From Asterias rubens (taxonomy: Eukaryota; Echinodermata; Asteroidea; Forcipulatida; Asteriidae), in contig NC_047066.1 in NCBI RefSeq assembly GCF_902459465.1, forward strand, positions 14,635,047 to 14,699,046: a DNA stretch of 64,000 nt, given 5' to 3'. Below are positions 33,491-45,360 of the stretch, piece after piece; the stretch's first letter is position 1, and each line of letters opens with the position of its first letter. A program made the position numbers and the translations under genes. A model generated the notes under the pieces. The model saw nothing but the letters and a program-made list of their open reading frames with translations, searched no databases and was not told where the DNA came from.

Positions 33491-34687
33491 TTGTCATAGT
33501 GCTGTAACTCGTTATTTCCCTCACTTTGTAAGCGTTTCACTCACTTTATGAAATAATTAGGTGTACTGACTATAAATCTTCACAGGTATCACAGTTGCAA
33601 AAGTAAATCTTATTTACAAAAGGAATGCTTTTCAAGCTTTGTAACTTCATGGCGTCAGTGACAATATAAAAAACGTGTAATAATTTGAAATAACTTTTGA
33701 AATAATTTTGTGGAAACAAGGTCGTATAGTTGGTTCCTGTTGATAAGAATACCGTGGCGTTGGAGATGCTTGACGAACCACCTTCTGCCGTTGGGGGCGT
33801 CGCTTGTCAGACCATGGAATCCTTCCTGCTGTCGAAATACATGAGAAATGGTGTGCCGCCCAAACCAGGTATGTTCGTCTTGTGACTGAAAGAGGGATGG
33901 AAGAGTAAACGGGAAAAACGTTATTTTAGGCAATCTTTAGTGAGCTAAAATGTGCTAAAAACTAGGTGTTCAAGTTTGAAAGTTCTTCGGCGGCCATTCG
34001 TAGGTCATATAGGAATGTTAAACTCAGTATAAGAATTGGACATTAAGTAGCAACAAAACATGTTGTGCCATGTTTTTGCTGATCAACACCCCGAATGGAA
34101 CGGGGGTCCAGCCTCCGATCGCCCCGGTAGTTGCACCTTCCAATGGGCCGCAATGGCCCGGGGTTGACGCTCCGGACAATGGTATCTCAAACGAGGCGTT
34201 CTTGGAGGATGAAGGGGAGATCGTCCCGACCGCTGATGCCGAGAATGTCGAGCCGGACATGGAAGGGAAATCTGGGGTGGCAAAGAAGATAATCAACGTA
34301 TAAAACATTGTTTGCGATTATTCTTGCCATAATAGCACTTCTTTTTATTAGTCTTCCTTTGAAGATTTGTTTCTCCAGTTACAAGTTTGTTGGGAGAAGG
34401 CGTTTACATTTTAATAAAATGTTTGGGTCCATAATAATAATAATAACACCTTCCTATGTATGACTTTATTATAGTCTGTCCTTTAGACTATAGGTCTAGA
34501 CCTAAGCAGAAACATGGTAACTTTGGCTCTGGTTTCGGTTCCAACTTAAATCTTGTCAGGTCTTTTGAAGCCACTATGCAGACAACGCTGGTTTTAAGAA
34601 GCATCTACTGTAAGTCAGAGTCTGCAAAAGCCGTTTTTCGAAAAGACCAGCCGACTGTCGAAAGTAGATTGAGCCCTCTCAATTCTA

Positions 34688-34839
34688 TGGGTGCGTTAGT
34701 TTAGCTTCCCTTGGTCGACCCCGGTGTGTGACGGGTTTTTTTTTCCAGGACGAACGTGTGCAGATAATTACCCACGTTCGTCCTGGAAAAAAACACCACA
34801 CACCGGGGTCGACCCAGGGAAGCTAAACGAACGCACCCA
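34688..34839. mobile_element. Foldback element (copy of 21,846)
   Basis: tgggtgcgtt ... aacgcaccca with nested inverted arms, as in copy 1. Confidence 0.85.
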
Positions 34840-35554
34840 ATGATTGTAGGCAATAGTATACAGGGTACCCGTCCAAGTGATCTCATTTATGGAAAGCATG
34901 ACATGCCCCATATAGGGGCAGAGGGTACCCCCCCAACCAATCCCCATTGTTCCCGATTTTACCAGCACACTATTGTCCTCTTGTACATAAGTACCCACCC
35001 CCCCCTTGCCAATTCTCTAAAGAATTCCTGATTTTCCAAGCACACATTGAAGGCACGATAAATGGGCATCAATGCTGGAAGTCGCCGTTGACTATAATTA
35101 TGTACGATTTGTATTAATGTATTATGTGTTATTTTAGTCCTCAACTATTGTAAATTGTTTTTTAGAATTTTAAAGAAGTGAAGAGACACGATGCTGGCTG
35201 TCAGTTTTTAGAGTTAACAACAGACCGATTGCGTCACATGACCTACGTGTATAGTGGGTATTGGATGTAAACAAACACGGCGCACTGCAAATTCAGAACT
35301 AATTGGGGAGGAAAGTGTGTGTGTCTAAGTGAAAACCAAATCTATAATTGTAGCGCGTCTTGCGAGAGAGATAGATAAAATTTGATTTTCCCAATCTCAG
35401 TTTTATTCCCGTCTTCATTGAAACAAATTCTTAAGTGAATCACAACAAATGTTGGATATCCCAGTTGAGATCAGATACCAGTCCTACTAGTATGCGTGAT
35501 AAATAATAACACCATACAATGATAAATATATAATGAATAGGGTAATAAATAATA

Positions 35555-36054
35555 NNNNNNNNNNNNNNNNNNNNNNNNNNNNNNNNNNNNNNNNNNNNNN
35601 NNNNNNNNNNNNNNNNNNNNNNNNNNNNNNNNNNNNNNNNNNNNNNNNNNNNNNNNNNNNNNNNNNNNNNNNNNNNNNNNNNNNNNNNNNNNNNNNNNNN
35701 NNNNNNNNNNNNNNNNNNNNNNNNNNNNNNNNNNNNNNNNNNNNNNNNNNNNNNNNNNNNNNNNNNNNNNNNNNNNNNNNNNNNNNNNNNNNNNNNNNNN
35801 NNNNNNNNNNNNNNNNNNNNNNNNNNNNNNNNNNNNNNNNNNNNNNNNNNNNNNNNNNNNNNNNNNNNNNNNNNNNNNNNNNNNNNNNNNNNNNNNNNNN
35901 NNNNNNNNNNNNNNNNNNNNNNNNNNNNNNNNNNNNNNNNNNNNNNNNNNNNNNNNNNNNNNNNNNNNNNNNNNNNNNNNNNNNNNNNNNNNNNNNNNNN
36001 NNNNNNNNNNNNNNNNNNNNNNNNNNNNNNNNNNNNNNNNNNNNNNNNNNNNNN
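35555..36054. other. Assembly gap, 500 N
   Basis: Exactly 500 unknown bases, the usual placeholder for a gap of unknown size. The order and distance of the two flanks are therefore not certain. Confidence 1.
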
Positions 36055-36114
36055 ATGGCTGGTCTCCTGTGCTATAGAATCCTCTGTATAATCACATTGA
36101 CAACAACATCAACA

Positions 36115-36567
36115 CCGCGTTCACACTTGATTCTGCTAGGAGGATCAAAGGAGGATCTGATCTCAAAGGGCGATCAAAGGGAGATCACCAGCTAGTGTGA
36201 ACGTGATCAGGATCACGATCAGATCCTCCTTGTTGGTCTCCCTTTTATTGCTAGATCAAAGGGAGATCAGATCCTGTAAAGGCGATCAAAAAAAAAGTGT
36301 GAACACCGATCCAGATCAGATCCTGCAACTTAAGCTGCTCACATCCGGTGTGTCAGGTGGTTAAAAAAACTAGCGCACACAATCAATGACCTCGCACAGT
36401 AACCTTTGCCATCAGCTGAACTGAACTTCCATTTATCTATGCGAGATCAATGCGAGATCACACTCAAGTGTGAACGCGGAGTGGGGATCCTGCACAAAAA
36501 TGCTTGATCTCGCTTTCGGGATCTGATCCTCCTTGGATTCTTGTAGGAGGATCCAAGTGTAAACGCA
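36115..36567. mobile_element. GATC-rich foldback element
   Basis: Inverted termini ccgcgttcacacttgat / atccaagtgtaaacgc(a)g. The interior is packed with gatcaaagggagatcagatcct words and their complements. No ORF. Confidence 0.8.
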
Positions 36568-37336
36568 GTAAAAGTCGCTTCGACCTTCGAGGGTTAATTT
36601 GATAAATATCTGTGCGAGAGACCTGTACAAATATCATATGAGCGGTTATCTGACTGATAAATTTCTGGACTGTTTAATCTCACCATTCTATCAATAGCAA
36701 AGCCGGTTTCCACGAATGCAGACGAAAACTTCAGACTTAAAAAAAAAAAAATGTTACTAACCGGGGCTTCAGGACATCTCAATGTTTTAACTTTAACCCT
36801 TTTTTGGCCAAATAGACGTGAGTGTTTCGGAGAAAAACCTTTTTTTACCATAGTTTTTACTTGAGGGTAAGAGACTCGTTATATTTTGTCTGGTGCCTAT
36901 GGACTCCATTATTAGAAAAATGTAATAACTATATTTCAGAGCATCCTGTAGCCCCTCTTTAATAAATTTGCAATTGTCATAGAGTCTTGTTCCGATTAAT
37001 AATAACAATTATCATAGTGTTTGATGGACAAGTAAAATCTTGTATCCGTTTAGGTTTAGGTTTTACACTGTGAACATTTATTTACAATCTCATGGATACA
37101 TTCAATAGCTGATGCTGTGCAATAGTGCAGCCACCAGGCTTTCAAAAGTGTGTTGGTACCTTATGTTATTTTTGTTCCTGCATTACAACACACACAGAAC
37201 AAACTTTCAAAGGTCAAAAATTATGATCCCTCTTCTGTTATGGTAAGTAGTATCTCGTACCATCACATCGCCCCTGTATGTTTGTACTAGCAGTGAATGG
37301 GACCTGGCTATAGCAGGCATGTTGTTTTCTTATACA
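36568..37336. other. Unit spacer, non-coding
   Basis: Matches 45,815-46,584 and, from tggactgtttaatctcacc, 56,190-56,690. Nothing coding is seen. It is retained in all units. Confidence 0.5.
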
Positions 37337-38218
37337 TTAACCCACACCTATGACGTCATGCTATTGTTAAATCGCTCCATTATTTTGCACGAATGGCGCG
37401 ATGGGTACACAACTATTCACCCATTGTGCAAACTGGTGAAACTGTCATTATAAAGTTAAGGATTAGTAAGAGTAAATGATGCCATAGACCATATTTTGTT
37501 TTGAACACAAGTTAGAACTACGCATGTATTACAAAATGATCGTGAAGACTTTCCACAAGTTTAGTGAACAGCTACATTGTTAAATTATTATTAGCTGAGA
37601 TGTTAAAAAATGTAACTTAACTACAACATTCATTTAAGCTTTTCTCGGATAAATCAATTAATTTAACCAGTAGGCCTACTCTCTTAAATGAATTCAAACT
37701 GCTTAATTTATCATACCAAAACATGGTAAGTGAGTAAGCTCCCTCAACATTAAGTTGGCAAAGATACTTATTTCAATATCATTATAAAATAACAGGAATT
37801 TTATTGAAATTGTTAATCAAAGTTATGTCAGAAATAATCTTAAACTACAGTCTTGTACGGTAGGTCACATCGTTGTATCTTAACCTTTTGTTTTTTGTAG
37901 ACCTAGCAAGTCGGCTACAACATCATCCGTGTCCATAGTCACTTTCTATCACTTGACTTAATTTACTTTGAGTCAAAAAACAATAATTTTTCTGCTGCCA
38001 CTTTCGCTCCCGATCCATGATGCCACTGTCGAAGAACGAGCCTTTTTTATTTCCTGAATGTTGGTTTTTTATCCATGCACCACCAGTTGTGTTCACTGGA
38101 GTGAAAAAGCTTACATAATACATGCAACGATTGACTTAAAAATTAAACAATACCGCGCCATTCGTGCAAAATAATGGAGAGATTTTAACAATAGCATGAC
38201 GTCACAGGTGTGGGTTAA
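37337..38218. mobile_element. TTAA-flanked non-autonomous transposon, family 4
   Basis: TTAA duplicated at both ends. TIR of about 65 bp begins CCCACACCTATGACGTCATG (right end complement of ...CATGACGTCACAGGTGTGGG). 874 bp between TTAAs, no transposase. piggyBac/Kolobok-like by target site. Present in unit 2, absent from unit 3. Confidence 0.9.
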
Positions 38219-38784
38219 GTCGCATATTCCCTCGGTGAACGCGAGCACCTCGGGCATTATCCTGTATGTTAATTCAATTTATAAATTACTTTGCTCAAGA
38301 TCTGCTCTATAGTCAATTGTTCTTTGTACAACCTAAAATCATTCAAATAGAACTATTGATAGTACTAGAATATTATTATCATTATTATTCATTTGGCCAT
38401 TTCATATAGAACAATACAATACATGTAATTGCAAATATTAGATTACAGTAATAGGAAAAACAAAATGAACAAATATGTTGAACAGAACTAAATAAAAGGC
38501 CATACATGCTAATAAATGTACTGTTTATTTAAGAGTTTTTATAGTCAATTCTTTGTTCAACCCCAAAAATCATTTACAAATTTACCCAGTCAGTTTCCCT
38601 TTGTGGTTATATTGATATCTGAAACAAAAGTCGCTCCCCTTAAGGTGATCCCCTAGCTGCCGCTTCCCAGGTTGTATCGTAATTTGGGTGTGATCCCTGG
38701 CTACACGACAGTTAACGGTTGTATGGCTTCAGACTGGCCCCCCCCGAACAAAGATATTGACAAAATAGGGACACCGCCAATATG

Positions 38785-38856
38785 GGCTCGATAGCCAGTT
38801 GGTAGAGCGCCGGCACGTTAATCCGGGAGGTCGTTGGTTCGAATCCCACTCTAGTC
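38785..38856 (+). repeat. tRNA-Asn(GTT)-like SINE head 1
   Basis: Folds as acceptor ggctcga/tctagtc, D arm, anticodon loop acgttaa (GTT), T arm with gttggttcgaatcccac. Box A and box B are good, but it sits inside a repeat unit, so I do not call it a functional tRNA gene. Confidence 0.65.
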
Positions 38857-39096
38857 AATTCTTTGTTCAACCCCAAAAATCATTTACAATTTACCCAGTC
38901 AGTTTCCCTTGTGGTTTATATTGATATCTGAAACAAAAAGTCGCATCCCCTTAAGGTGGATCCCCTGGCTGCCGCTTCCCAGGTTGTATCGTAATTTGGG
39001 TGTGATCCCTGGCTACACGGCAGTTAACGGTTGTATGGCTTCTGACTGGCACCCCCGAACAAAGATATTGACAAAATAGGGACACCGCCAATATAG

Positions 39097-39170
39097 GGCT
39101 AGACAGCTCAGTTGGTAGAGCGCCGGCACGTTAATCCGGAGGTCGTTGGTTTCGAATCCCACTCTAGGTC
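39097..39170 (+). repeat. tRNA-Asn(GTT)-like SINE head 2
   Basis: ggctaga ... tctaggtc with gctcagttggtagagc D arm and the same GTT loop. One extra t in the T arm (ggtttcgaatccc) argues against function. Confidence 0.65.
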
Positions 39171-39411
39171 ATTCTTTGTTCAACCCCCAAAATCATTTAC
39201 AAATTTACCCAGTCAGTTTCCCTTGTGGTTTATATTGATAGTTTTTATGAATGGCACCTTTGTACAATGTTTCACATTAACTTTTACAAACACCAGCAAG
39301 CTCATTGTGAAGTGTGTTACCAGCTAGGACCAGTACATAAAGCTGCTGAATGCACAACTAGTAGCTGAGTATAACAAACATGGTCACCAATAAGGTGTGA
39401 GGCCAAAATAC

Positions 39412-39433
39412 CATACTATACTATACTATACTA
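39412..39433. repeat. (CTATA)n microsatellite
   Basis: Four to five copies of ctata. Absent from units 2 and 3. Confidence 0.85.
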
Positions 39434-41703
39434 CAAAGGCATTTATAAAGCGCTCTTACAAAAAATGTATCACAGTGCTTTACACAGTGCTTTACACCAT
39501 GTCTGGGAGTACCCCCTTATTAGACTGGTATTCTATTAAATCTTAAAGAAATCTTTCTGCTCAAGCAACTCCATGAAATTGGGCCCAGTCTTCATGTAAG
39601 ACACACTGGTGTGGAAGCAAAGTAGCTGCTTCTATTCCAGTGCAAGTGTACGGTACTCTTTAGTGAGTATGGTCATTACAGTACAGGACATAAATTGTAC
39701 ACTTTGACAGGAGTGCCACCTACGTAACCTGTGGGCCCAACTGGAGCTATTCAGGAGTAAATATTGCTTTTAAAAAGTATTCTGCTTAACAACAAAAATC
39801 AGCAGTGTATGAATCACAGATGATACATGTAGAATACATGGTAGGATTGGATTTAATCTTTGTTTGTTATATGTTTATTGTGCTTGCCTCTTTTTTTAGG
39901 GCTGGAGCAGCTCTATGAAATTGGGCCCAAGATCCAAACCACCTCCAATAGTACCATGAGCTTGTGTTCAATGTTCTATAAACCACTCAGCCAGCTTTAA
40001 AACTATTCAAATACATTCCAAACATTTTCATTTCCATTTACACAAGATACTTTGTTTTAAAAAGCTTTAAAAATGAAAGCATTATTCTATACAAGTGAGA
40101 GCATAACTGATGATGTGTTTATCTAAACTAACAATCAAAATAGAAAATAAAAAAGAAAGTGGTAAAAATAAATTAACAATAATCATTAGTTTACTTGAAC
40201 AGTGTTGAGTACATTGTCTGATTTCAGTTGACAGGCATTAAAAACAAAACAAAAAACCCTATTAATACGAATAAATGTGACCTTATTGAACAACAGTGCC
40301 CTCTAATGCATGTAAATGCAACTACATTTCAACCTGTTCATTTCATACAATTATATTGCAATTTACACACAGTAACTGTCTTTTAGTTTAAAAAGCTTAG
40401 TAAAACAATAAAGCAATTTTATATACATCTGGGAGCTAGCAGATGATAGTGATGAAGTGTTTGTGTTAATTTACAAGCAAAATGGAAAATATAAGAATAG
40501 TAGTAAAAGAAAATAACAATAATCGTCAGTTTATTTAAACGGTGGTGAGTACATTGTTTGATTCCATTTGACAGGCATTAGAGTTAAGAAAACAACTATT
40601 AATTTGAATAAAATTTAGTGTGATCTTATTGAACAACAGTGTCCTTTAATGCATGTTGGAATACCAAACTTCATCGTTAAAGATAATAGGTGGGCATGAT
40701 AAGCCATTCATTGTATTATAAGTACTTACAAACTCTGCAAAATGTGAAGAGACAGACAGTAAATTAGTTAGGGGCAATAAATCTTGCTATTTGTACTGTC
40801 CACTTATTAAATTGTTGTTTCCATGCAACCAAGATGCAACAAGGTTATTTTTGAGTATTTGTTGTTCCACATTCCATCTTATCTTAACGTGATTCTGCAC
40901 CAAATTTGGATGTCACATGGAAGTGGAACACCTTTTTTTGTATCCCTTTTTCTTTTTTTTTCTTTTTTTCTTTTCGTCACATAAACAGAATTTAGGCGAT
41001 TTACAATATTTTGTTGTTGTGAAGCATCGTAATGTACATAATGCCATATTGCCTCCTTTGCCTTTGGCTTCAGACATTTCAGATTGTGGATGCTCTTCAA
41101 GGATATATTTAGGTTTAGGAAATTAATTGTCCAGATATTCTGATGAATCAAATACAAGGCGTACAAAATGTTCACTTCCAACAATAATACTTTTACAAGT
41201 GTACAAAACAGATTGACCAGCAGGGCAGGAAGACTTAACTATAAACAGATTGTCCAGATGACGCCCATAAACCCCTCTTTCTTTTACTGTACACTTAATC
41301 CTATTATCTGTGTCTTTGCTTTGGTTTTAGTTGGTTTCAATGAGTCTTCCTTGAAATTTTAAACAGTGCATCTCTGACAACCTTGTATTCCAACAAATAA
41401 TTTATGGCTTGACATTTCGACTCTAGCAGGAGTCTTCCTCAGAGGCTAAATGACAACACAACAAATATAAACCTTGTAATCCTATACAACATACAGTGTC
41501 TCAAAGTTATTTCAATCACGTTGTTTACCCATTGACATTGTATGTTATTGTTAAAAATGTGACTACTGCAACAAGTCTCCTAATTAGGTAGGAGCCAGCA
41601 AATCGCTACATTTACAATATCATGAACTAGTGTAATGTGTACGTTATGATATTAGTTCAGTTGTTTTGTTTTTATAGTTCACTTTCGCATGTTAAGTGAG
41701 GTA
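39434..41703. other. Conserved 3' flank of TRIM copy 1
   Basis: Non-coding. Two old copies of a block of about 345 bp (40,010-40,310; 40,320-40,655; each with cattattgaac-type and tttaatgcatg words), a polypyrimidine run at 40,930-40,975, and a small hairpin gactctagcaggagtc at 41,421. The segment from about 40,988 to 41,612 is missing in unit 3. Confidence 0.55.
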
Positions 41704-43664
41704 CTATTCTAACTGGGAAACAACTTGGAAGATGTTTACTAATGTCAGTGCTTCTACTACAAGATTGCCAGATGGTGTGAATGTGATGTCATTGGCATCA
41801 CCACAATCCTCAATGACACATCCAATGTACTTGCCATCAGGACTGTACTGACATATTCTATTGGTTCCTCCATCAAACTGAGCAACAAAGATACTACCAT
41901 CCTTATCACAGCACACACCATAGGATATTCCAGACTGATCAGTATCTACTGAGAACACCTTTACACCCTGATAATCAACTGAGTGTAAATGTGGATCACT
42001 TGGACTGCTGTAGATAATCCTCTCATTGTATAAAGTCAAATAGTCTACCTGTACTGGAGTAGAGAATGTTCTGATGAGTGATCCATCAGGGTTGTAGAGT
42101 GAGATTAGCTCTTGTAAATAACCCACTGCTATGAGATTGTTTTCATCCACTGCAAGGCATGATGGGGAGAGCTTTCTCTCACTTAGCTGGAACTGATGAA
42201 TGAGCATATATTTCCTGTTAAAAACCTTGACTTCTAGATTGTCAATTACATACAGGTGATCATTATTGTCCACAGTGAGTGCTGATGGTTCAGAAAGACC
42301 TTTTAGTTTTAATCTTTGTGGGCAGTGAGTAGACTGGGATGTGTTTGCTGCTACTTGAGGTTTAAATGCAATCAAGGCATTGTGGTCTATATATAATACT
42401 ACTATTTCATTGTCGGAGAAAGCTGCAACAAACCTTACCACCTGAAATTCTGTGAAGTCAAATTGACTAAAACTTTCCTTCAGATTCCACTCCTGTTTTG
42501 TATGGATTGTTTCATGTTCCTTGGCCTGAGCCTCTGCTTTAGCTTGTTGCTCATCTTCCAGCACCAGTCTTCCCACTGACCTTTCACCTTCTTCAAACTC
42601 AAGAAAGGAAAGCCTGTCAGACACAATCTCGCCTTGTATCTTAGTAAGTTCATCAAGATTGTTTTTAAGTTTCAGCTTGAAATCCAGAATCTCATGAGAG
42701 CTTGCTTGGGTGATGAACTGATTCACTTCATCCAGCTTGTGCTCTACCTGGGTCACTTCTTGTGTGTTGGTTGCCTCTGCAGTTTCAAATGTCTGGACTC
42801 TGTCTTTGTAAACACTCCCTGCCTCTTGTTTCAGCTGCTTTTCCTCTTCTGTGATCTTTGCTCTCTCCTTGGCAGCCTTCTGGGAGATTTTCATATTGGT
42901 TTCAGCATATGAAGATTCCAGTTTCTTGCGAGACTCACTAGCTTGTTCCATGGCAGTTTGAATTTCAGCCTTGCATTTCTCAGCTTTTGCAACCAGCTCT
43001 GCGACTTCCTGTTTGCTTTTATCCAAAGCCTCAGGTATACCAATAAGGTCATGTTTGGATTGCCATGATCAAGAATGGTACAAGTTGTGCATTCTAAGTT
43101 CTGGCATGTGTTGCAGTAGATGTTCAGAGTCTGATCACTGTGCTTGTCACACTTTGGAATATACTCCCTGATTTTACTCCTGTACTTGTAGTTGACTTCT
43201 CCGGAATGCAGCTGTGCCAGCATGTAGACCTGATGAGATTTAGTAACAGGAAAACGTTGATGTGCATTTTGGCAATCCTGACAAAGGAAATAATCACAGT
43301 TTACACACCTGGCAATTGCTGCATGCTGTTCATCATTACAGGCTTGACATTTGACCTCTGACCCATGACCCTCAATGAGTTGCTCCTGAACAGTAAACTC
43401 ATCCACCAGGGCATTGATTTTAAAGTCCTTAGGTAGACTGTCAACCTTGTTGTCTTCTAGTGTTGTTTTCTTTCTGCACAGAGGACACAGTAGGATGGAG
43501 TTGTTAGGATCTTGTTGGTGAAGCTCCTTGAGGCATGTGAAGCAGAAGCTGTGTAGACAGTCTAGCATTGTTGGATTGATGAAGCGATTGGTGCATATTG
43601 GACATTCTAGATGATCCTTCCTGATCTTATCAAGCACTGAATGGACTGTGATACTGGCAGCCAT
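41704..43664 (-). pseudogene. TRIM-NHL-like E3 ligase, copy 1 (frameshifted)
   Basis: Frame 1 (43,664 down to about 43,056): RING (CPICTNRF...CLHSFC...CPLC), B-box 1 (CQAC...CVNCDYFLCQDC) and B-box 2 (CDKHSDQTL...CNTC). Frame 2 (from 43,026 down to 41,704): coiled coil and six-bladed propeller. The switch is a single missing T at 43,054-43,056 (atgtttgg versus atgttttgg in copy 2), in the B-box 2 end LDHGNP. Everything else is intact, and the C-terminus is extended by LE. TRIM proteins are RING ubiquitin ligases; NHL-type propellers recognise protein or RNA. One base in a homopolymer could be a sequencing error, an allele or a true null. A likely 5'UTR splice acceptor (tttttgtaccaacag) ends at 43,694 on the minus strand. 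Confidence 0.85.
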
Positions 43665-45300
43665 CTTTGACTTTAGCTTGTTACAATCTTTCCCTGTTGG
43701 TACAAAAAGGTCAATTCATTTTTTATTAATCTACTCATGTTTTCAAATGTTATATCTTTTATTGTGTCAAATGACTTCAGGTGACTGTTCTTGTACAAAA
43801 GACAAATGTGCTGGACCATGTTTTTGCACATATATGTATAGTATGTATACGTATAGTGCATAATTTGTGCATTGTTCATGTTGAACACTACATTACAACA
43901 CACATTAATATATTGCGCTCATGGCTGTGTTGAGGTTGAGACTCAAAATTTAGTGCCCTCTTCTGGTACAAGAAAAGGCCTATAAATATAGTACTCCACT
44001 TGTTTGGAGAGTTTGCTTAACTGCCCTTTATATATAGTTTTGCCCCTGGCAGTTGCTCAACTATTGACTGACCCTATTTAAAAAAAAAAAATTTAGTTGC
44101 AGACCTACCAAGTCTCACGCATTAGGCGTGAGACTCGCGCATTAGGCGTGAGACTCAAGAAAAGAAACAAGAAAATAACGCACAATCTTCAGAATGCACG
44201 CAGTTTTTCAGAATTATTAACTTGAGCTGGCATGCAAACAGAGTGCAAATTTGAAGATTGCGCACGCTTTTTGCTCTATCAGATGATTCAGCCGACAATT
44301 CGGCAAAGCGCAAAACGTGAATTGCGCACAAGTTTGTCGGATTCCTTAGCAAATCTGTTGAGTGTCAGTGTACCTTCGTCAACCACATTCACATGCAAAC
44401 CATATTTTACAGGTACATGGTACAAATAATTTTCCCTACAGTTCACGGACTAACAAGTACTTACACACCCTCCTGTTCCTTGTATGTGCTGTGTCTGTGC
44501 TGTATTGATTCATACAGTCCCTAGTGCACTCTGTAGCAGTTGGCATTATTGCTCATCATTCCTTGAAAAAAACAAATCCCCTTTCTATTTATAGATCCAA
44601 TGATGTCACCGTGAAGTGTGGTAAATCATGTACATTACAAGGCATGATGATGTACATGTAGACTTTAGGCCCTACACCTCTACAGTGGACGTGTTCTATT
44701 TTAACATACATGTAGTGGAAGATTTCAAACTGAGTGATTGGCCAAGTAAACATAATAACATGTTGCTCATCCCTGCTGCGTTGGATGCCGCCCTGGTTTA
44801 AAAAAATATATATATAATAATAAATAATCAATGAAATCATACAAATTTTCAATCTATCTTTTCTGCATTAAACCATCTACATGTATTTGTTATGGTGGAA
44901 CATAGCATGGGGAGGGGCTTTGGGGAGGGGGTATTGCAATCAGCTGCAAAAGCATAATGGGGATCTAAAAGAATTACCATTGAAATGGTCTCAATCAGCA
45001 CTGAAAACATAAAAGTAGGGTCTAAAGAGCAGTTTCATTTGCTGCAGCTACAACAACCTTAGGGCCTATTCAAATCTTGTATAAATCGTACAGTTTTGGT
45101 GGTACTTTTTGTACGTGGAGCTTCATAGTGTTCGATTGCAAGAGTGTGGATGGACTTTTTTCAACGTTTGGGCTGCCCACCTTTCCTGGCCGTTCCCCTG
45201 GCCAAAGGGATCTCTGCTCCTCCTATAATCTAAAAAACCTGTTGGTTTTTTTATGAAAATCAAAAGGGCAACAGTAGAGGACCGGACCTTCTCATGATCA
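43665..45300. other. 5' flank of TRIM copy 1
   Basis: Collinear with 61,386-63,456 but only distantly with 52,328-55,120. Holds the hairpin pair at 44,112 and an inverted/direct repeat-rich block to 44,360. No other gene. Confidence 0.55.
44112..44154. repeat. Tandem hairpin gtctcacgc-attag-gcgtgagac
   Basis: A 9-bp perfect stem with a 5-base loop (44,112-44,134), followed by a second copy of the gcattaggcgtgagac half. Conserved upstream of TRIM copy 3 (61,808), not found upstream of copy 2. Confidence 0.8.
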
Positions 45301-45360
45301 ACGGCTGGTCTTCTGTGCTATAGAATCCTCTGTATAATCACATTGACAACAACATCAACA

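Larger units (their letters stand above)
29988..34303 (+). pseudogene. SEA-EGF-TM membrane protein, copy 2 (decayed)
   Basis: Exons: 29,988-~30,266 with a MITE inside (SEA start DIQFSITNMNMSDIQE, then HSDEQLLRDQLVVE); 30,899-30,957 (SEA, good donor gtaagt); 31,441-31,486 (NGSIIIDANWNLL); 31,587-31,670 (half EGF); 32,333-32,454 (TM); ~33,588 (small exon); 33,730-33,868 (intact: VDKNTVALEMLDEPPSAVGG, ends SKYMRNGVPPKP); 34,131-34,303 (acidic tail ending AKKIINV, a hydrophobic-x-hydrophobic end as in class II PDZ ligands). Splice phases of the last four exons fit one another. Lesions: a 167-bp MITE with immediate stop TAG in the first exon; two bases lost in the small exon (gtatcacagttgc); TM acceptor ctttaag instead of ctttcag. 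Shared with copy 1: one extra A before NGS, and MITE fragments replacing the donor after LLRG. A spliced functional gene is not excluded but looks unlikely. Confidence 0.7.
30517..35554 (+). repeat. 5-kb direct segmental duplication, copy 2
   Basis: Collinear with 17,707-22,720 and cut off by the N gap. The SEA start exon upstream of 30,517 is not present beside copy 1, so copy 1 is the truncated one. Confidence 0.9.
38543..39239 (+). mobile_element. Tandem tRNA-SINE insertion with 9-bp target duplication
   Basis: Flanked by AGTTTTTAT at 38,534-38,542 and 39,240-39,248. The order is body, tRNA head, body, tRNA head, partial body, with a period of about 310 bp. The insertion is unique to unit 1: unit 2 reads through at 47,850-47,870. 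Confidence 0.85.
36055..45300. repeat. TRIM tandem unit 1
   Basis: Begins atggctggtctcctgtgcta after the gap; the same word starts unit 2 (45,301) and unit 4 (63,457). Contains a GATC-rich foldback, a TTAA element, a SINE array, conserved non-coding 3' flank and TRIM copy 1. Confidence 0.85.

Noticed and set aside
35533-36195. Apparent 220-codon frame
   Set aside because: Most of it is the N gap.
38785-39170. Functional tRNA-Asn genes
   Set aside because: The cloverleaf is good, but both copies lie inside a tandem SINE with a target duplication, and one has an extra base in the T arm.
44155-44352. 65-codon minus frame repeated at 61,851-62,048
   Set aside because: Conserved only because the whole unit is duplicated. 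It contains inverted-repeat words and no domain.
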